A stretch of 10,001 bases of DNA from DATBWZ01 sp036514535 (GTDB taxonomy: Bacteria > JAMCPX01 > DATBWZ01): NCBI GenBank assembly GCA_036514535.1, contig DATBWZ010000020.1, positions 1-10,001 of the forward strand. Direction: 5' to 3'. A program made the translations under genes and the position numbers. Shown here one piece after another: positions 1 through 6,061 of this stretch (position 1 is the first letter of the stretch; the number at the start of each line of letters is the position of its first letter). The notes under the pieces were generated by a model. It was not told the origin of the DNA, did not search any database, and was given only the letters and a program-made list of their open reading frames with translations.

Positions 1-350
1 TCCAGAGTATTAGTTTTTACTAATACATAAGTAGCCCTATTTACCTTATCCCACACCCCCGGGATGCTCAGGCATCCTTCTTCTGCTTCTTCCTCCCCCT
101 CTGCCCGGATTATTTCCGGATTAATTAAAACGATGAGCCCATCTCTGCGCTCCGGACCAAAGATATTTACAACAGAAATGCGCTTCGCAATTCCCACCTG
201 GTTCGCGGCGAGCCCCACACCTGGAGCGGCATACATGGTTTCCTCCAGATCCCTTGCAAGTTGCTTTAAGCTATCATCAAAGACTGTTACCGGATCAGTC
301 TGCTTCAGAAGAACTGACGCCGGATACTTTACAATCTCAAGTATTGCCAT
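1..350 (-). CDS. def: Peptide deformylase, C-terminal part outside window
   Basis: Removes the N-formyl group from the initiator methionine of new proteins in the cytoplasm, using a metal ion. Seen: 116 complete codons from an ATG at 350. Motif I is GVGLAANQVG at residues 44-53 and motif II is EGCLSIPG at 91-98, with the metal-ligand Cys93. The third motif (HExxH, two His ligands and the catalytic Glu) lies beyond the left edge, so an intact active site cannot be confirmed. The family is usually 150-200 residues, so about a third is missing. A GGAGG lies 4 nt before the ATG, inside the 3' end of the preceding TPR gene. The ATG overlaps that gene's TAA stop (TAATG), which suggests translational coupling. 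A def gene near priA is a common bacterial arrangement, often followed by fmt, but what follows here is not visible. Confidence 0.95.
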   Translation of the reverse strand, partial: MAILEIVKYPASVLLKQTDPVTVFDDSLKQLARDLEETMYAAPGVGLAANQVGIAKRISVVNIFGPERRDGLIVLINPEIIRAEGEEEAEEGCLSIPGVWDKVNRATYVLVKTNTL

Positions 351-1630
351 TAGTCCTCCAGTGTTCTCAATTGCTGTTCTGCTTGTTTAAAATCAGGATT
401 TAGATTTAATGCCTTTTTAAAATAATTCCGCGCTTTTTCATATTCTTCCCTGTTTTTAAAAATCACGCCAATGTAATAATAATTGCGGGATTCTTTAGGA
501 TTTAGCGTCACTGCTTTTTTAAAACAGTCCAGCGCCTGCATTTCGTATTCCTGATCCTCTTCTGCCTTGGAAGCATAAAGGAGCCCCAATCCCGTATAGT
601 ATTCATAAACAGTTGGATCCAGGGCAATAGCCCGCTTAAATGCGTTAAGGGCTAACTCAGTTTCCCCTTCCTGGAACAATGCCCTTCCCTTTTCAAAGAA
701 CTTTTTTGCGTCCTGGGGATTTCTCTTGGATGCATGAGGCTTTGGCGGCGGAACGGTCTTAGGGGCAGAGTGTTTGGGTTTCTCAGGTGGCGCTTCCATA
801 ACCACTTCTTCTAAGCTGGTGATCAGGTCTTCTGATGAGGAACTTTCCAATTCCAATTCCAAATCTTCGCCCTCATCCATCTCAGATAATTCACTTAATG
901 GCTCCTCAACAGGAGCGACCTTTTGTTCTCCAACCACTTCTATTGATTTCAAGAGCATTAAAGCTGCCAGCATTCGGTAGCAAGTCTCCTCATCTGTCCC
1001 GCTTTTCTCCTGTATATCATGGATACTATTCTTTCCGTTAACATATGATAAGATTTCCTCCTCTTCCCTGGTCAATTCTATCTCTTTAAATCTGTACGAA
1101 GGATTGCGGGTGAATCCAAGAATGTTTCTTTGGGAACCGAGGGTTTTTCTTATCTTCTGCATAGGAAGCCTTGTTTTTACTCCTTTAACAATTATTTGGG
1201 CTGCGCTCATCTCAAGGGTAATTATATCTTCCTGCGTAGGCGTATCATCACTAAAAAAATACTCCCCGCTATCCCATTCAAAAGTAGAAATAATGATCTC
1301 TTCCACCTGGGCAATCACAATTTCCACTAATTGCTCTGGTGTAATTATTCCTTCCTCAACCAGAACTGTTCCGAGCTTCTTGCCCGTTTTCTTTATCTCT
1401 TCTATAGCCCACTCCAATTGCTCTTTATTTATCAATTGCTTCTTGTATAACATTGCGCCCATTCTGTCTTCTTTGAGGTTAGAGGAAGCAAAAATGGGTT
1501 TGCCCATCTGAAAAAAAATGCTCTTAAGTCCGTTATCCCTTTTCAGCCGGAGTGTCCCGGTAGCGCCCCGAGTGTATAATTCAAGTAATGCGGCAGAAAT
1601 GTCTTTATCTTTTAAATTTCCTTTAATCAT
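350..1630 (-). CDS. DUF4388 (PATAN) domain protein with C-terminal TPR repeats
   Basis: No defined function. Seen, over 426 residues: an N-terminal DUF4388/PATAN-like region (about 1-157, opening GNLKDKDISAALLELY, with GTLRLKR and IFFQMGKPIFASS); a helical, winged-helix-like stretch (187-234); an acidic then Pro/Lys-rich linker (236-305); and three TPR units (306-426, with A-x-DP and LNP turns). PATAN proteins are known from gliding and two-component signalling contexts; here no receiver or kinase domain is attached, so a scaffold role is an inference. I chose the ATG at 1630 because the domain begins there. An in-frame TTG at 1669 would add 13 residues of non-domain sequence, and its AAAGG is immediately adjacent, too close to serve. 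The ATG itself has no Shine-Dalgarno sequence. It lies 63 bp after priA, and its stop overlaps the def start. Confidence 0.85.
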   Translation of the reverse strand: MIKGNLKDKDISAALLELYTRGATGTLRLKRDNGLKSIFFQMGKPIFASSNLKEDRMGAMLYKKQLINKEQLEWAIEEIKKTGKKLGTVLVEEGIITPEQLVEIVIAQVEEIIISTFEWDSGEYFFSDDTPTQEDIITLEMSAAQIIVKGVKTRLPMQKIRKTLGSQRNILGFTRNPSYRFKEIELTREEEEILSYVNGKNSIHDIQEKSGTDEETCYRMLAALMLLKSIEVVGEQKVAPVEEPLSELSEMDEGEDLELELESSSSEDLITSLEEVVMEAPPEKPKHSAPKTVPPPKPHASKRNPQDAKKFFEKGRALFQEGETELALNAFKRAIALDPTVYEYYTGLGLLYASKAEEDQEYEMQALDCFKKAVTLNPKESRNYYYIGVIFKNREEYEKARNYFKKALNLNPDFKQAEQQLRTLED

Positions 1631-1640
1631 TTTTATATAT

Positions 1641-1669
1641 ATATTAGAATGTTTTATGCTGTAAATCAA
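1641..1669 (-). promoter_or_regulatory. Candidate sigma-70-type promoter before the PATAN-TPR gene
   Basis: On the minus strand, a -35-like TTGATT (1664-1669) and a -10-like TAATAT (1641-1646) are separated by exactly 17 bp. Each box matches consensus at 4 of 6 positions. Transcription would begin near 1634, only about 4 nt before the ATG at 1630. The mRNA from this promoter would be almost leaderless, which fits the absence of a Shine-Dalgarno sequence. The region is very AT-rich, so a chance match is quite possible. Confidence 0.35.
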
Positions 1670-1693
1670 CCTTTCTTTGTAAAAGGGTTTTTT

Positions 1694-4123
1694 TTAAATC
1701 AATGCTTGGGGATCAATATCAATAGCAATCCTGACATTCTTTAGGCTACCCTGGATCTGAGAAAATGCGCTTCTGATCAGGGGGTGGAGCATATCCTGCT
1801 TTTCTGCCTTAAGGAGAATAAGCCAGCGCAGAACGCCCTTAAGCCGCGATATCGGGGCAGGCGCAGGACCGAGGACAGATACTGATTCGCTCAAACCATC
1901 CCTTTCCCTGCTTCCATTAATTGCCTCAATAATTCTTCTGCATGCAGCCTCTACAGCTCCCTTGTCGCCTCCGTTCACCCTGATTGCTGCAATCCTTGAA
2001 AAAGGAGGATAGCAAAGGTCTTCCCGGTGCTTTATCTCGTTGTTATAAAAATGTATATAATCGCCTTTACCTGCACAAGTAATTGCCTCCTGTTCCGGAT
2101 CAAAGGTCTGTATTATTACTTTCCCCTTCTTATCGCCCCGCCCGGCCCTGCCTGCAACCTGGACAATCAGCTGGAATGTCCTCTCCGATGCCCTGAAATC
2201 CGGGAAGTTCAATCCCTGCTCCGCAAGTATTATCCCTACAAGTGTAACCTTTGGAAAGTGAAACCCCTTTGTTATCATCTGGGTGCCAATAAGAATATCC
2301 TTCCGGCCAGCGGACATCTCCATGTATGCCCTGCTGTGACTGCCCTTACGCAGGGTGGTATCCCTGTCAAGCCTGAGAGTCCTGGCTGAAGGAAAGAGTT
2401 TTCTCACTGCCTCCTCCACCTGTTCCGTGCCCCAGCCAAAATTTCTAAGTCTTACCCCCCTGCACTGGGGGCAGGCTTCTGGCATACCAAGCGTATAGTT
2501 GCAATAGTGGCACCTTATATAATGGTTCTGGGAATGATATACCATTGAGACATTGCAATTGGGACAAATAAAATTATATCCGCAATCCGTGCACAGGACA
2601 AAAGGGGCAAATCCACGCCTGTTCAGAAACAAGATTGCCTGCTCGCCTGCACTGAGGGTCTCAGAGATCGCTGTTTTTAGTCTGTCGGAAATGATCTCTC
2701 TTTTTATCCCTCTCACATTTACAATTTCCACAGAAGGCAGGGACTTCTTCTCCACTCTCTCCGGCAGGGTTAAAAGACGGGACGCCTTCTCCTTTATAGC
2801 ATTATAAAACGACTCCACCGATGGGGTTGCGGAACCAAGAATAAGGCACGCATTGTTCTGCCTCGCCCTTTCCATGGCGATATCCCTGGCATTATACCTG
2901 AGTTTATCCTCTTGTTTGTAGGACGAATCATGCTCTTCGTCAACAATGATCAGCCCCGCGTCCCTAAGCGGCGCAAACACCGCCGAGCGCGCCCCGATAA
3001 CAATCTGCGCCTTGCCGGCCCTCAACCGCTGCCATTCATCGTGCCTCTCTCCGAAACTAAGCCCGCTGTGCAGTACTGCAACGGTATCCCCAAATCTGGC
3101 ACGGAGCCAGCTGATTAATTGCGGGGTAAGGGATATTTCAGGAACAAGATAGATTGCCCCTCTCCGATGTTTCAACACCTCATCAATTGCCCTGAAATAT
3201 ATCTCTGTCTTGCCGCTGCCAGTTACACCATAAAGCAGAAAGGCCCCGAATTCCCGCTGCTTTATACTGCTTGAAATCGTCTCAAGTGCAGATTGTTGGT
3301 GTTCGTTCAAATCAATATGCTCCCTGCCATCGGGAAAGATACCCTCTTCAGGCACGCGCCTGCGCGTTTTTGCAATCTCTTCTATAAAGCCCTTTTTCAG
3401 CAAGCCCTGCAGCATCCGGCCCGCGCCAGGTAATCTTTTCCTTAGTGCGCCTGCTTCAACCTCGTTGTGCTCCATTAAAAATTCCAACAACTTTCCTGCC
3501 CCTTTTTTAAAATCTTTAACAAAAACCTGAAATTCCGCAATCCTGTTGGGATTCAATTTTATCCATTTTTCCATACGCTGTTTTGCTTGTTTAACTGACA
3601 ATTTTTCGTTAATTTCAACCAACCCCTTCTTCTGCAGAGCCTTTATCCCGGACTCTTTTATTCCAGCAGCCCCTGTTGCGTAACGGAGAGAGACCTTCCT
3701 TTGAGCACATTCCAAAGCCTTTTTATCCTGAGTCCCGGCTTCAGCATTTTCCAATGCCTTTTCCCCTTCCGGCGTAAGGCTGAGGCGCTTCACGGAAAAA
3801 CTCGCAGATCTGGGCGGCAGAGCAATTTCCATGACCTTCCCCAAGGGGTAAATATAATAATCGGATACCCATTTTAAAAAGTCGATCATCCCGGTATCAA
3901 ATACCGGCTCGTCATCAAGAAGGGATTCAATAGTCTTTATATTTTCTAAAACAACCCCCTCAGCCTGATCCGGTTTTGTGCCAATAACAATACCGCTGAT
4001 TCTTCTCCTCCCAAAGGGCACCATGACCATACATCCTCTGAGATCCCTGTGCGTTAACTCCTCAGGAACGGAATAGGTAAAAACGCCCTCAATCGGCAGG
4101 ATTACCACAACATCAGCAAGCAC
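1694..4123 (-). CDS. priA: Primosomal protein N' (replication restart helicase PriA)
   Basis: A 3'-to-5' DNA helicase that recognises stalled forks and reloads the replicative helicase. Seen, numbering from the GTG at 4123 (809 residues): an N-terminal DNA-binding region (VVVILPIEGVFTYSVPEEL, then VPFGRR); Walker A GVTGSGKT at 299-306; Walker B DEEH at 395-398; GSATPS at 430-435; eight zinc-binding cysteines at 511, 514, 520, 523, 538, 541, 551 and 554; and motif VI QVAGRAGRG ending near 663. All key motifs are intact and the length is normal (E. coli PriA has 732 residues). The GTG has a GGGAG 9 nt upstream, and translation from it begins where PriA homologues begin. A TTG at 4192 overlapping the vapC stop (TTGA) would add 23 residues that do not look like PriA. 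It probably shares a transcript with vapBC. Confidence 0.97.
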   Translation of the reverse strand: MLADVVVILPIEGVFTYSVPEELTHRDLRGCMVMVPFGRRRISGIVIGTKPDQAEGVVLENIKTIESLLDDEPVFDTGMIDFLKWVSDYYIYPLGKVMEIALPPRSASFSVKRLSLTPEGEKALENAEAGTQDKKALECAQRKVSLRYATGAAGIKESGIKALQKKGLVEINEKLSVKQAKQRMEKWIKLNPNRIAEFQVFVKDFKKGAGKLLEFLMEHNEVEAGALRKRLPGAGRMLQGLLKKGFIEEIAKTRRRVPEEGIFPDGREHIDLNEHQQSALETISSSIKQREFGAFLLYGVTGSGKTEIYFRAIDEVLKHRRGAIYLVPEISLTPQLISWLRARFGDTVAVLHSGLSFGERHDEWQRLRAGKAQIVIGARSAVFAPLRDAGLIIVDEEHDSSYKQEDKLRYNARDIAMERARQNNACLILGSATPSVESFYNAIKEKASRLLTLPERVEKKSLPSVEIVNVRGIKREIISDRLKTAISETLSAGEQAILFLNRRGFAPFVLCTDCGYNFICPNCNVSMVYHSQNHYIRCHYCNYTLGMPEACPQCRGVRLRNFGWGTEQVEEAVRKLFPSARTLRLDRDTTLRKGSHSRAYMEMSAGRKDILIGTQMITKGFHFPKVTLVGIILAEQGLNFPDFRASERTFQLIVQVAGRAGRGDKKGKVIIQTFDPEQEAITCAGKGDYIHFYNNEIKHREDLCYPPFSRIAAIRVNGGDKGAVEAACRRIIEAINGSRERDGLSESVSVLGPAPAPISRLKGVLRWLILLKAEKQDMLHPLIRSAFSQIQGSLKNVRIAIDIDPQALI

Positions 4124-4132
4124 CTGAATAAA

Positions 4133-4137
4133 CTCCC
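4133..4137 (-). promoter_or_regulatory. Ribosome-binding site that decides the priA start
   Basis: GGGAG on the minus strand lies 9 nt before the GTG at 4121-4123. The upstream TTG at 4192 has only AGTAGG close by, overlapping the end of vapC. The GTG is therefore the better-supported start, and it trims a 23-residue extension with three cysteines that PriA proteins do not usually carry. Confidence 0.6.
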
Positions 4138-4188
4138 GATGTATGCATATTCCCCGTTCGCAAAGCACTACGTGCAGACGTAAGCATT

Positions 4189-4590
4189 TCAACCTACTCC
4201 CGGCGTATGCTTGTATTTATCCGGATTTACATAAACTACATTCTCCAATTTCTCCAGATGGGGATCTGAACTTACAACAGGGCATTTCTCCCTTACGGAG
4301 GTAGCATACACAATGGCATCAACCATTGGAATAGCATGCTTTATACCAAGATCTCCCGCAAGAACCATCAGTTCAGCATCCGCGGTCACCACTTTACCCT
4401 TAAGCATTTGTCCGACTATCTGCACTGCCTGATCTTCGCCCTTTTCCTTCTTGATCTTCTTGTATACCTCGTAGATAATCACTGTTGGCACAACCACTTT
4501 TGCAAGATCAGCAAGATATTTTTCAAATCGTTCCGCGAGCATGCCGTTTCTGAAGTATTCAATCCAGCCGCTTGAATCTACTATAACCAT
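4189..4590 (-). CDS. vapC: VapC-type PIN-domain ribonuclease toxin
   Basis: Predicted Mg2+-dependent endoribonuclease toxin of a type II toxin-antitoxin pair; known VapC enzymes cut tRNA or rRNA. Seen: 133 residues, the usual PIN length, with the acidic active-site set D5 (VDSSGWIEYF), E41 (IIYEV), D91 (MVDAIVYATS) and D109 (SSDPHLEKL). The closing 'LEKLENVVYVNP' strand is also typical. All four acidic positions are present, so the enzyme is probably active. The ATG is preceded by a strong GGAGG that starts directly after the vapB stop codon, with 10 bp between the genes. The RNA target cannot be read from the sequence. The symbol reflects family and arrangement, not proven toxicity. Confidence 0.9.
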   Translation of the reverse strand: MVIVDSSGWIEYFRNGMLAERFEKYLADLAKVVVPTVIIYEVYKKIKKEKGEDQAVQIVGQMLKGKVVTADAELMVLAGDLGIKHAIPMVDAIVYATSVREKCPVVSSDPHLEKLENVVYVNPDKYKHTPGVG

Positions 4591-4600
4591 TGAGCCCTCC

Positions 4601-4804
4601 TTATATCCTCCCCTCCTCCCTTAACCCTTTAAGATCCATGCCAGCAAGCACTCCCCTCAAATCCTGGAAAGGCCTGTCCGGGATAAGGGAGATAATTCCA
4701 TTTCTAATAAGTACCTGGAGTTTCTGCCCCTTTATAAGCCCCAGATCCCGTCTAACTTGTTTGGGTATTACAATCTGAAACTTTGAAGAAATCGTTATCT
4801 CCAT
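4601..4804 (-). CDS. vapB: AbrB/SpoVT-fold antitoxin (VapB type)
   Basis: Predicted DNA-binding antitoxin that neutralises the downstream PIN toxin and represses its own promoter. Seen: 67 residues. The N-terminal swapped-hairpin AbrB/MazE signature is clear (ISSKFQIVIPKQVRRDLGL, about residues 6-24, then KGQKLQV). The C-terminal tail (DRPFQDLRGVLAGMDLKGL) resembles toxin-binding tails of VapB proteins paired with PIN toxins. The start ATG has an excellent AGGAGGTG (4809-4816) and a near-consensus promoter just upstream. Toxin and antitoxin lie in the usual order, antitoxin first. Autoregulation is inferred from family behaviour and from a palindrome over the transcription start. Confidence 0.92.
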   Translation of the reverse strand: MEITISSKFQIVIPKQVRRDLGLIKGQKLQVLIRNGIISLIPDRPFQDLRGVLAGMDLKGLREEGRI

Positions 4805-4818
4805 ATGACACCTCCTCT

Positions 4819-4830
4819 ATCGTTAATGAT
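4819..4830 (-). promoter_or_regulatory. Candidate VapB operator
   Basis: ATCGTTAATGAT is an imperfect 12-bp palindrome: ATC, then TTAA at the centre, then GAT, with one mismatched pair. It overlaps the edge of the -10 box and the predicted start of transcription. Occlusion there is where a self-repressing antitoxin would be expected to bind. Short AT-rich palindromes arise by chance, so this is tentative. Confidence 0.3.
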
Positions 4831-4857
4831 TTTATCCAACATTTTTTGTTTTGTCAA
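4829..4857 (-). promoter_or_regulatory. Strong sigma-70-type promoter of vapBC
   Basis: On the minus strand, TTGACA (4852-4857, perfect -35) is followed after 17 bp by TAAAAT (4829-4834, 5 of 6 matches). Transcription should start near 4822, giving a leader of roughly 18 nt that contains the vapB AGGAGGTG. This is the best promoter match in the window. No terminator was seen between vapB and priA, so it may also drive priA and genes beyond. Confidence 0.8.
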
Positions 4858-5056
4858 CTTTTTTCTGATCGATATAAATATTGTAAGGTGTTGCCTCGGG
4901 GGCGATAGTAACGGATCCCAAATGGTAATACCATATCTCTACTGCGTATCCAAACTCAGGTTTCACCCCAAATTTTGTTTGTTTCAATAGATACCACAAA
5001 TGTAAGACATTTATAAGATTGACTTACATTATTTATAACGATATGCAAACAGTATG
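4858..5056. other. Non-coding spacer between the dehydrogenase gene and vapB
   Basis: No convincing gene on either strand. A 61-codon plus-strand reading frame from 4805 has no ribosome-binding site and runs through the vapB leader and promoter. Visible structure: a 13-bp palindrome ATGGTA-A-TACCAT (4922-4934), which is about 65 bp upstream of the vapB -35 box, and the inverted repeat at 4999-5030 listed separately. The rest shows no pattern I can name. Confidence 0.6.
4999..5038. repeat. Inverted repeat with an overlapping direct repeat downstream of the dehydrogenase gene
   Basis: AATGTAAG (4999-5006) and CTTACATT (5023-5030) form perfect 8-bp arms around a 16-nt spacer. ATTTATAA also occurs twice in direct orientation (5009-5016 and 5031-5038), 22 bp apart, about two helical turns. 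On the leftward mRNA this follows the dehydrogenase stop by about 26 nt. No U-run follows, so a classical terminator is unlikely. It could be a 3'-end stabilising hairpin or a protein-binding site. Confidence 0.4.
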
Positions 5057-5899
5057 TTATTGCTCTTTGTTCAGAATGTTGTCCAGTATCCGTTCCGATT
5101 CCATCTTGGCATCTTCATCGTCCGGTATCTGCCAGTTGCTTCCCCACAGGCTCTCACCGCCGTCAACGCGCAGGGTCGCGCCTGTTATATACTCTGCAGC
5201 CGGAGACGATAAAAAAAGCACTGACTGGGCAATTTCTTCTGGTTTGCCAAACCGCCTGAACGGGATAGCATTCCTCTGCATCTCCACAATCTCCCGCGGA
5301 TAAACACGGAGCCCCTCTGTCGCTATTGTTCCCGGAGCAACCGCATTAACCCTTATCCTGTGCCTCGCCCATTCCACGGCAAGGGTTTGGGTAAGATTAA
5401 CCACTCCTGCCCGGGCCGCTCCGGTATGCGCTAACCCTGGAAACCCGCGCCACATATTAGCAACAATGTTTATAATCACCCCGTTCCGCTGTGGAATCAT
5501 CCAGCGATTTGCCACCGCGAGAGTCACATTGAAAGTGCCATTCAGATTGTTGTTTATAACAGCAGCCCAGCCCTTGGGCGAAATGTTCTCCGCAGGAGAG
5601 GGGAATTGCCCGCCGGCATTATTAACAAGGATATCAATTCCTTTAAAATTGGCTAAAGTTTTGTCAACCATGGATTCAATATCGCCGATCTCCCTTATAT
5701 CGCATTTAATTCCTATGCACACCATACCATTCTTGCTGAACTTCTCAACAGCAGGAGCAAAATTCTCCTTTTTTCTGCTGCATATCACGAGTGTTGCCCC
5801 AAGCCGACCGAATTCCTCCGCTATTACCCTACCAATACCGGTCCCTCCGCCCGTGACTATGACAACCTTATCTTTAAAAAGTTCTTGCCTGAAAACCAT
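5057..5899 (-). CDS. SDR oxidoreductase of the trans-2-enoyl-CoA/2,4-dienoyl-CoA reductase-like group
   Basis: Probable NAD(P)H-dependent reductase, perhaps acting on an unsaturated acyl-CoA. Seen: 280 residues with a Rossmann fold. The cofactor motif is TGGGTGIG (16-23), followed by NNAGG (93-97), the conserved Asn region INNNLNGTF and VAPGTI (187-192). R42 after the second strand (ICSRK) hints at NADPH preference. The usual catalytic Ser-Tyr-Lys is absent: the YxxxK site reads TGAAR (T159, R163) within HTGAARAGV, and the Ser region reads INIVANM. From family knowledge, HSGAARAGV at this site is shared with peroxisomal trans-2-enoyl-CoA reductase (PECR), so this is probably a natural subgroup and not a broken enzyme. 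The ATG at 5899 has GGGAGG 4 nt upstream. It stands alone between non-coding regions. The substrate is not determined. Confidence 0.88.
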   Translation of the reverse strand: MVFRQELFKDKVVIVTGGGTGIGRVIAEEFGRLGATLVICSRKKENFAPAVEKFSKNGMVCIGIKCDIREIGDIESMVDKTLANFKGIDILVNNAGGQFPSPAENISPKGWAAVINNNLNGTFNVTLAVANRWMIPQRNGVIINIVANMWRGFPGLAHTGAARAGVVNLTQTLAVEWARHRIRVNAVAPGTIATEGLRVYPREIVEMQRNAIPFRRFGKPEEIAQSVLFLSSPAAEYITGATLRVDGGESLWGSNWQIPDDEDAKMESERILDNILNKEQ

Positions 5900-5911
5900 A
5901 GGTCCTCCCGG

Positions 5912-5934
5912 GTTAAATTTTTGAAAATTTTAAC
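5912..5934. promoter_or_regulatory. Imperfect 23-bp palindrome over the dehydrogenase promoter (candidate operator)
   Basis: GTTAAATTTT (5912-5921) and AAATTTTAAC (5925-5934) are inverted repeats pairing at 9 of 10 positions around a 3-bp centre. The element covers the candidate -10 box and start site of the dehydrogenase gene. Size and symmetry suit a dimeric repressor such as a TetR-family regulator. No regulator gene is in the window. Confidence 0.35.
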
Positions 5935-5935
5935 A
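5927..5935 (-). promoter_or_regulatory. Candidate extended -10 promoter of the dehydrogenase gene
   Basis: On the minus strand, TGTTAAAAT (5927-5935) is an extended -10 element: TGn followed by TAAAAT. Transcription would start near 5920, leaving about 20 nt of leader that includes the GGGAGG. No good -35 box is visible, which is tolerable for an extended -10 promoter. The region is AT-rich, so certainty is limited. Confidence 0.35.
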
Positions 5936-5966
5936 TAAAACCCGCTTAAAAAATATCTTTTTATTT

Positions 5967-5996
5967 TAAATCAATCCGGACATCCTGATTGATTTA
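5967..5996. terminator. Terminator-like hairpin downstream of the GYF_2-TPR gene
   Basis: TAAATCAATC (5967-5976) and GATTGATTTA (5987-5996) are perfect 10-bp arms. The stem can extend by GG/CC past one mismatch, leaving an ACAT loop. In the leftward direction the hairpin is followed by an A-rich stretch and then a run of six T about 14 nt further on. That is weaker than a standard intrinsic terminator. It separates the TPR gene from the dehydrogenase gene. Confidence 0.45.
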
Positions 5997-5999
5997 TTT

Positions 6000-6055
6000 G
6001 CGCAGTGAATTATAATTTGACACGTTAAAATTAAATGTCAGGTTATAAAGTGCGC
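6000..6055. repeat. Long interrupted inverted repeat just after the GYF_2-TPR stop codon
   Basis: The arms pair in three blocks: GCGCA (6000-6004) with TGCGC (6051-6055); TTATAA (6010-6015) with TTATAA (6043-6048); and TGACA (6018-6022) with TGTCA (6036-6040). The loop is 13 nt. On the plus-strand RNA, the TT and GG between blocks two and three can also pair as wobbles, giving 13 continuous pairs. On the leftward mRNA those two positions form an internal loop. It starts 6 nt past the TPR stop codon. Confidence 0.5.
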
Positions 6056-6061
6056 GTCTTT

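Noticed and set aside
1104..1511. A 135-codon plus-strand reading frame opposite the PATAN-TPR gene
   Set aside because: It is antisense to a gene with clear domains, lacks a ribosome-binding site, and shows no family resemblance.
1672..1693. Possible terminator after priA
   Set aside because: Only a weak bulged stem (AACC.TTT with AAAGGTT) can form, and no T-run follows on the transcribed strand.
4922..4934. 13-bp palindrome ATGGTA-A-TACCAT as the vapBC operator
   Set aside because: It lies about 65 bp upstream of the -35 box, too far for simple repression; kept only as a note.
4805..4990. A 61-codon plus-strand reading frame in the vapB upstream region
   Set aside because: It runs through the vapB leader and promoter, has no Shine-Dalgarno sequence, and its product is unlike any family I recognise.
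5057..5899. The dehydrogenase as an inactivated pseudogene because Tyr and Lys are missing
   Set aside because: The frame is intact, the cofactor motif is preserved, and the same replacement pattern is typical of the PECR-like subgroup.
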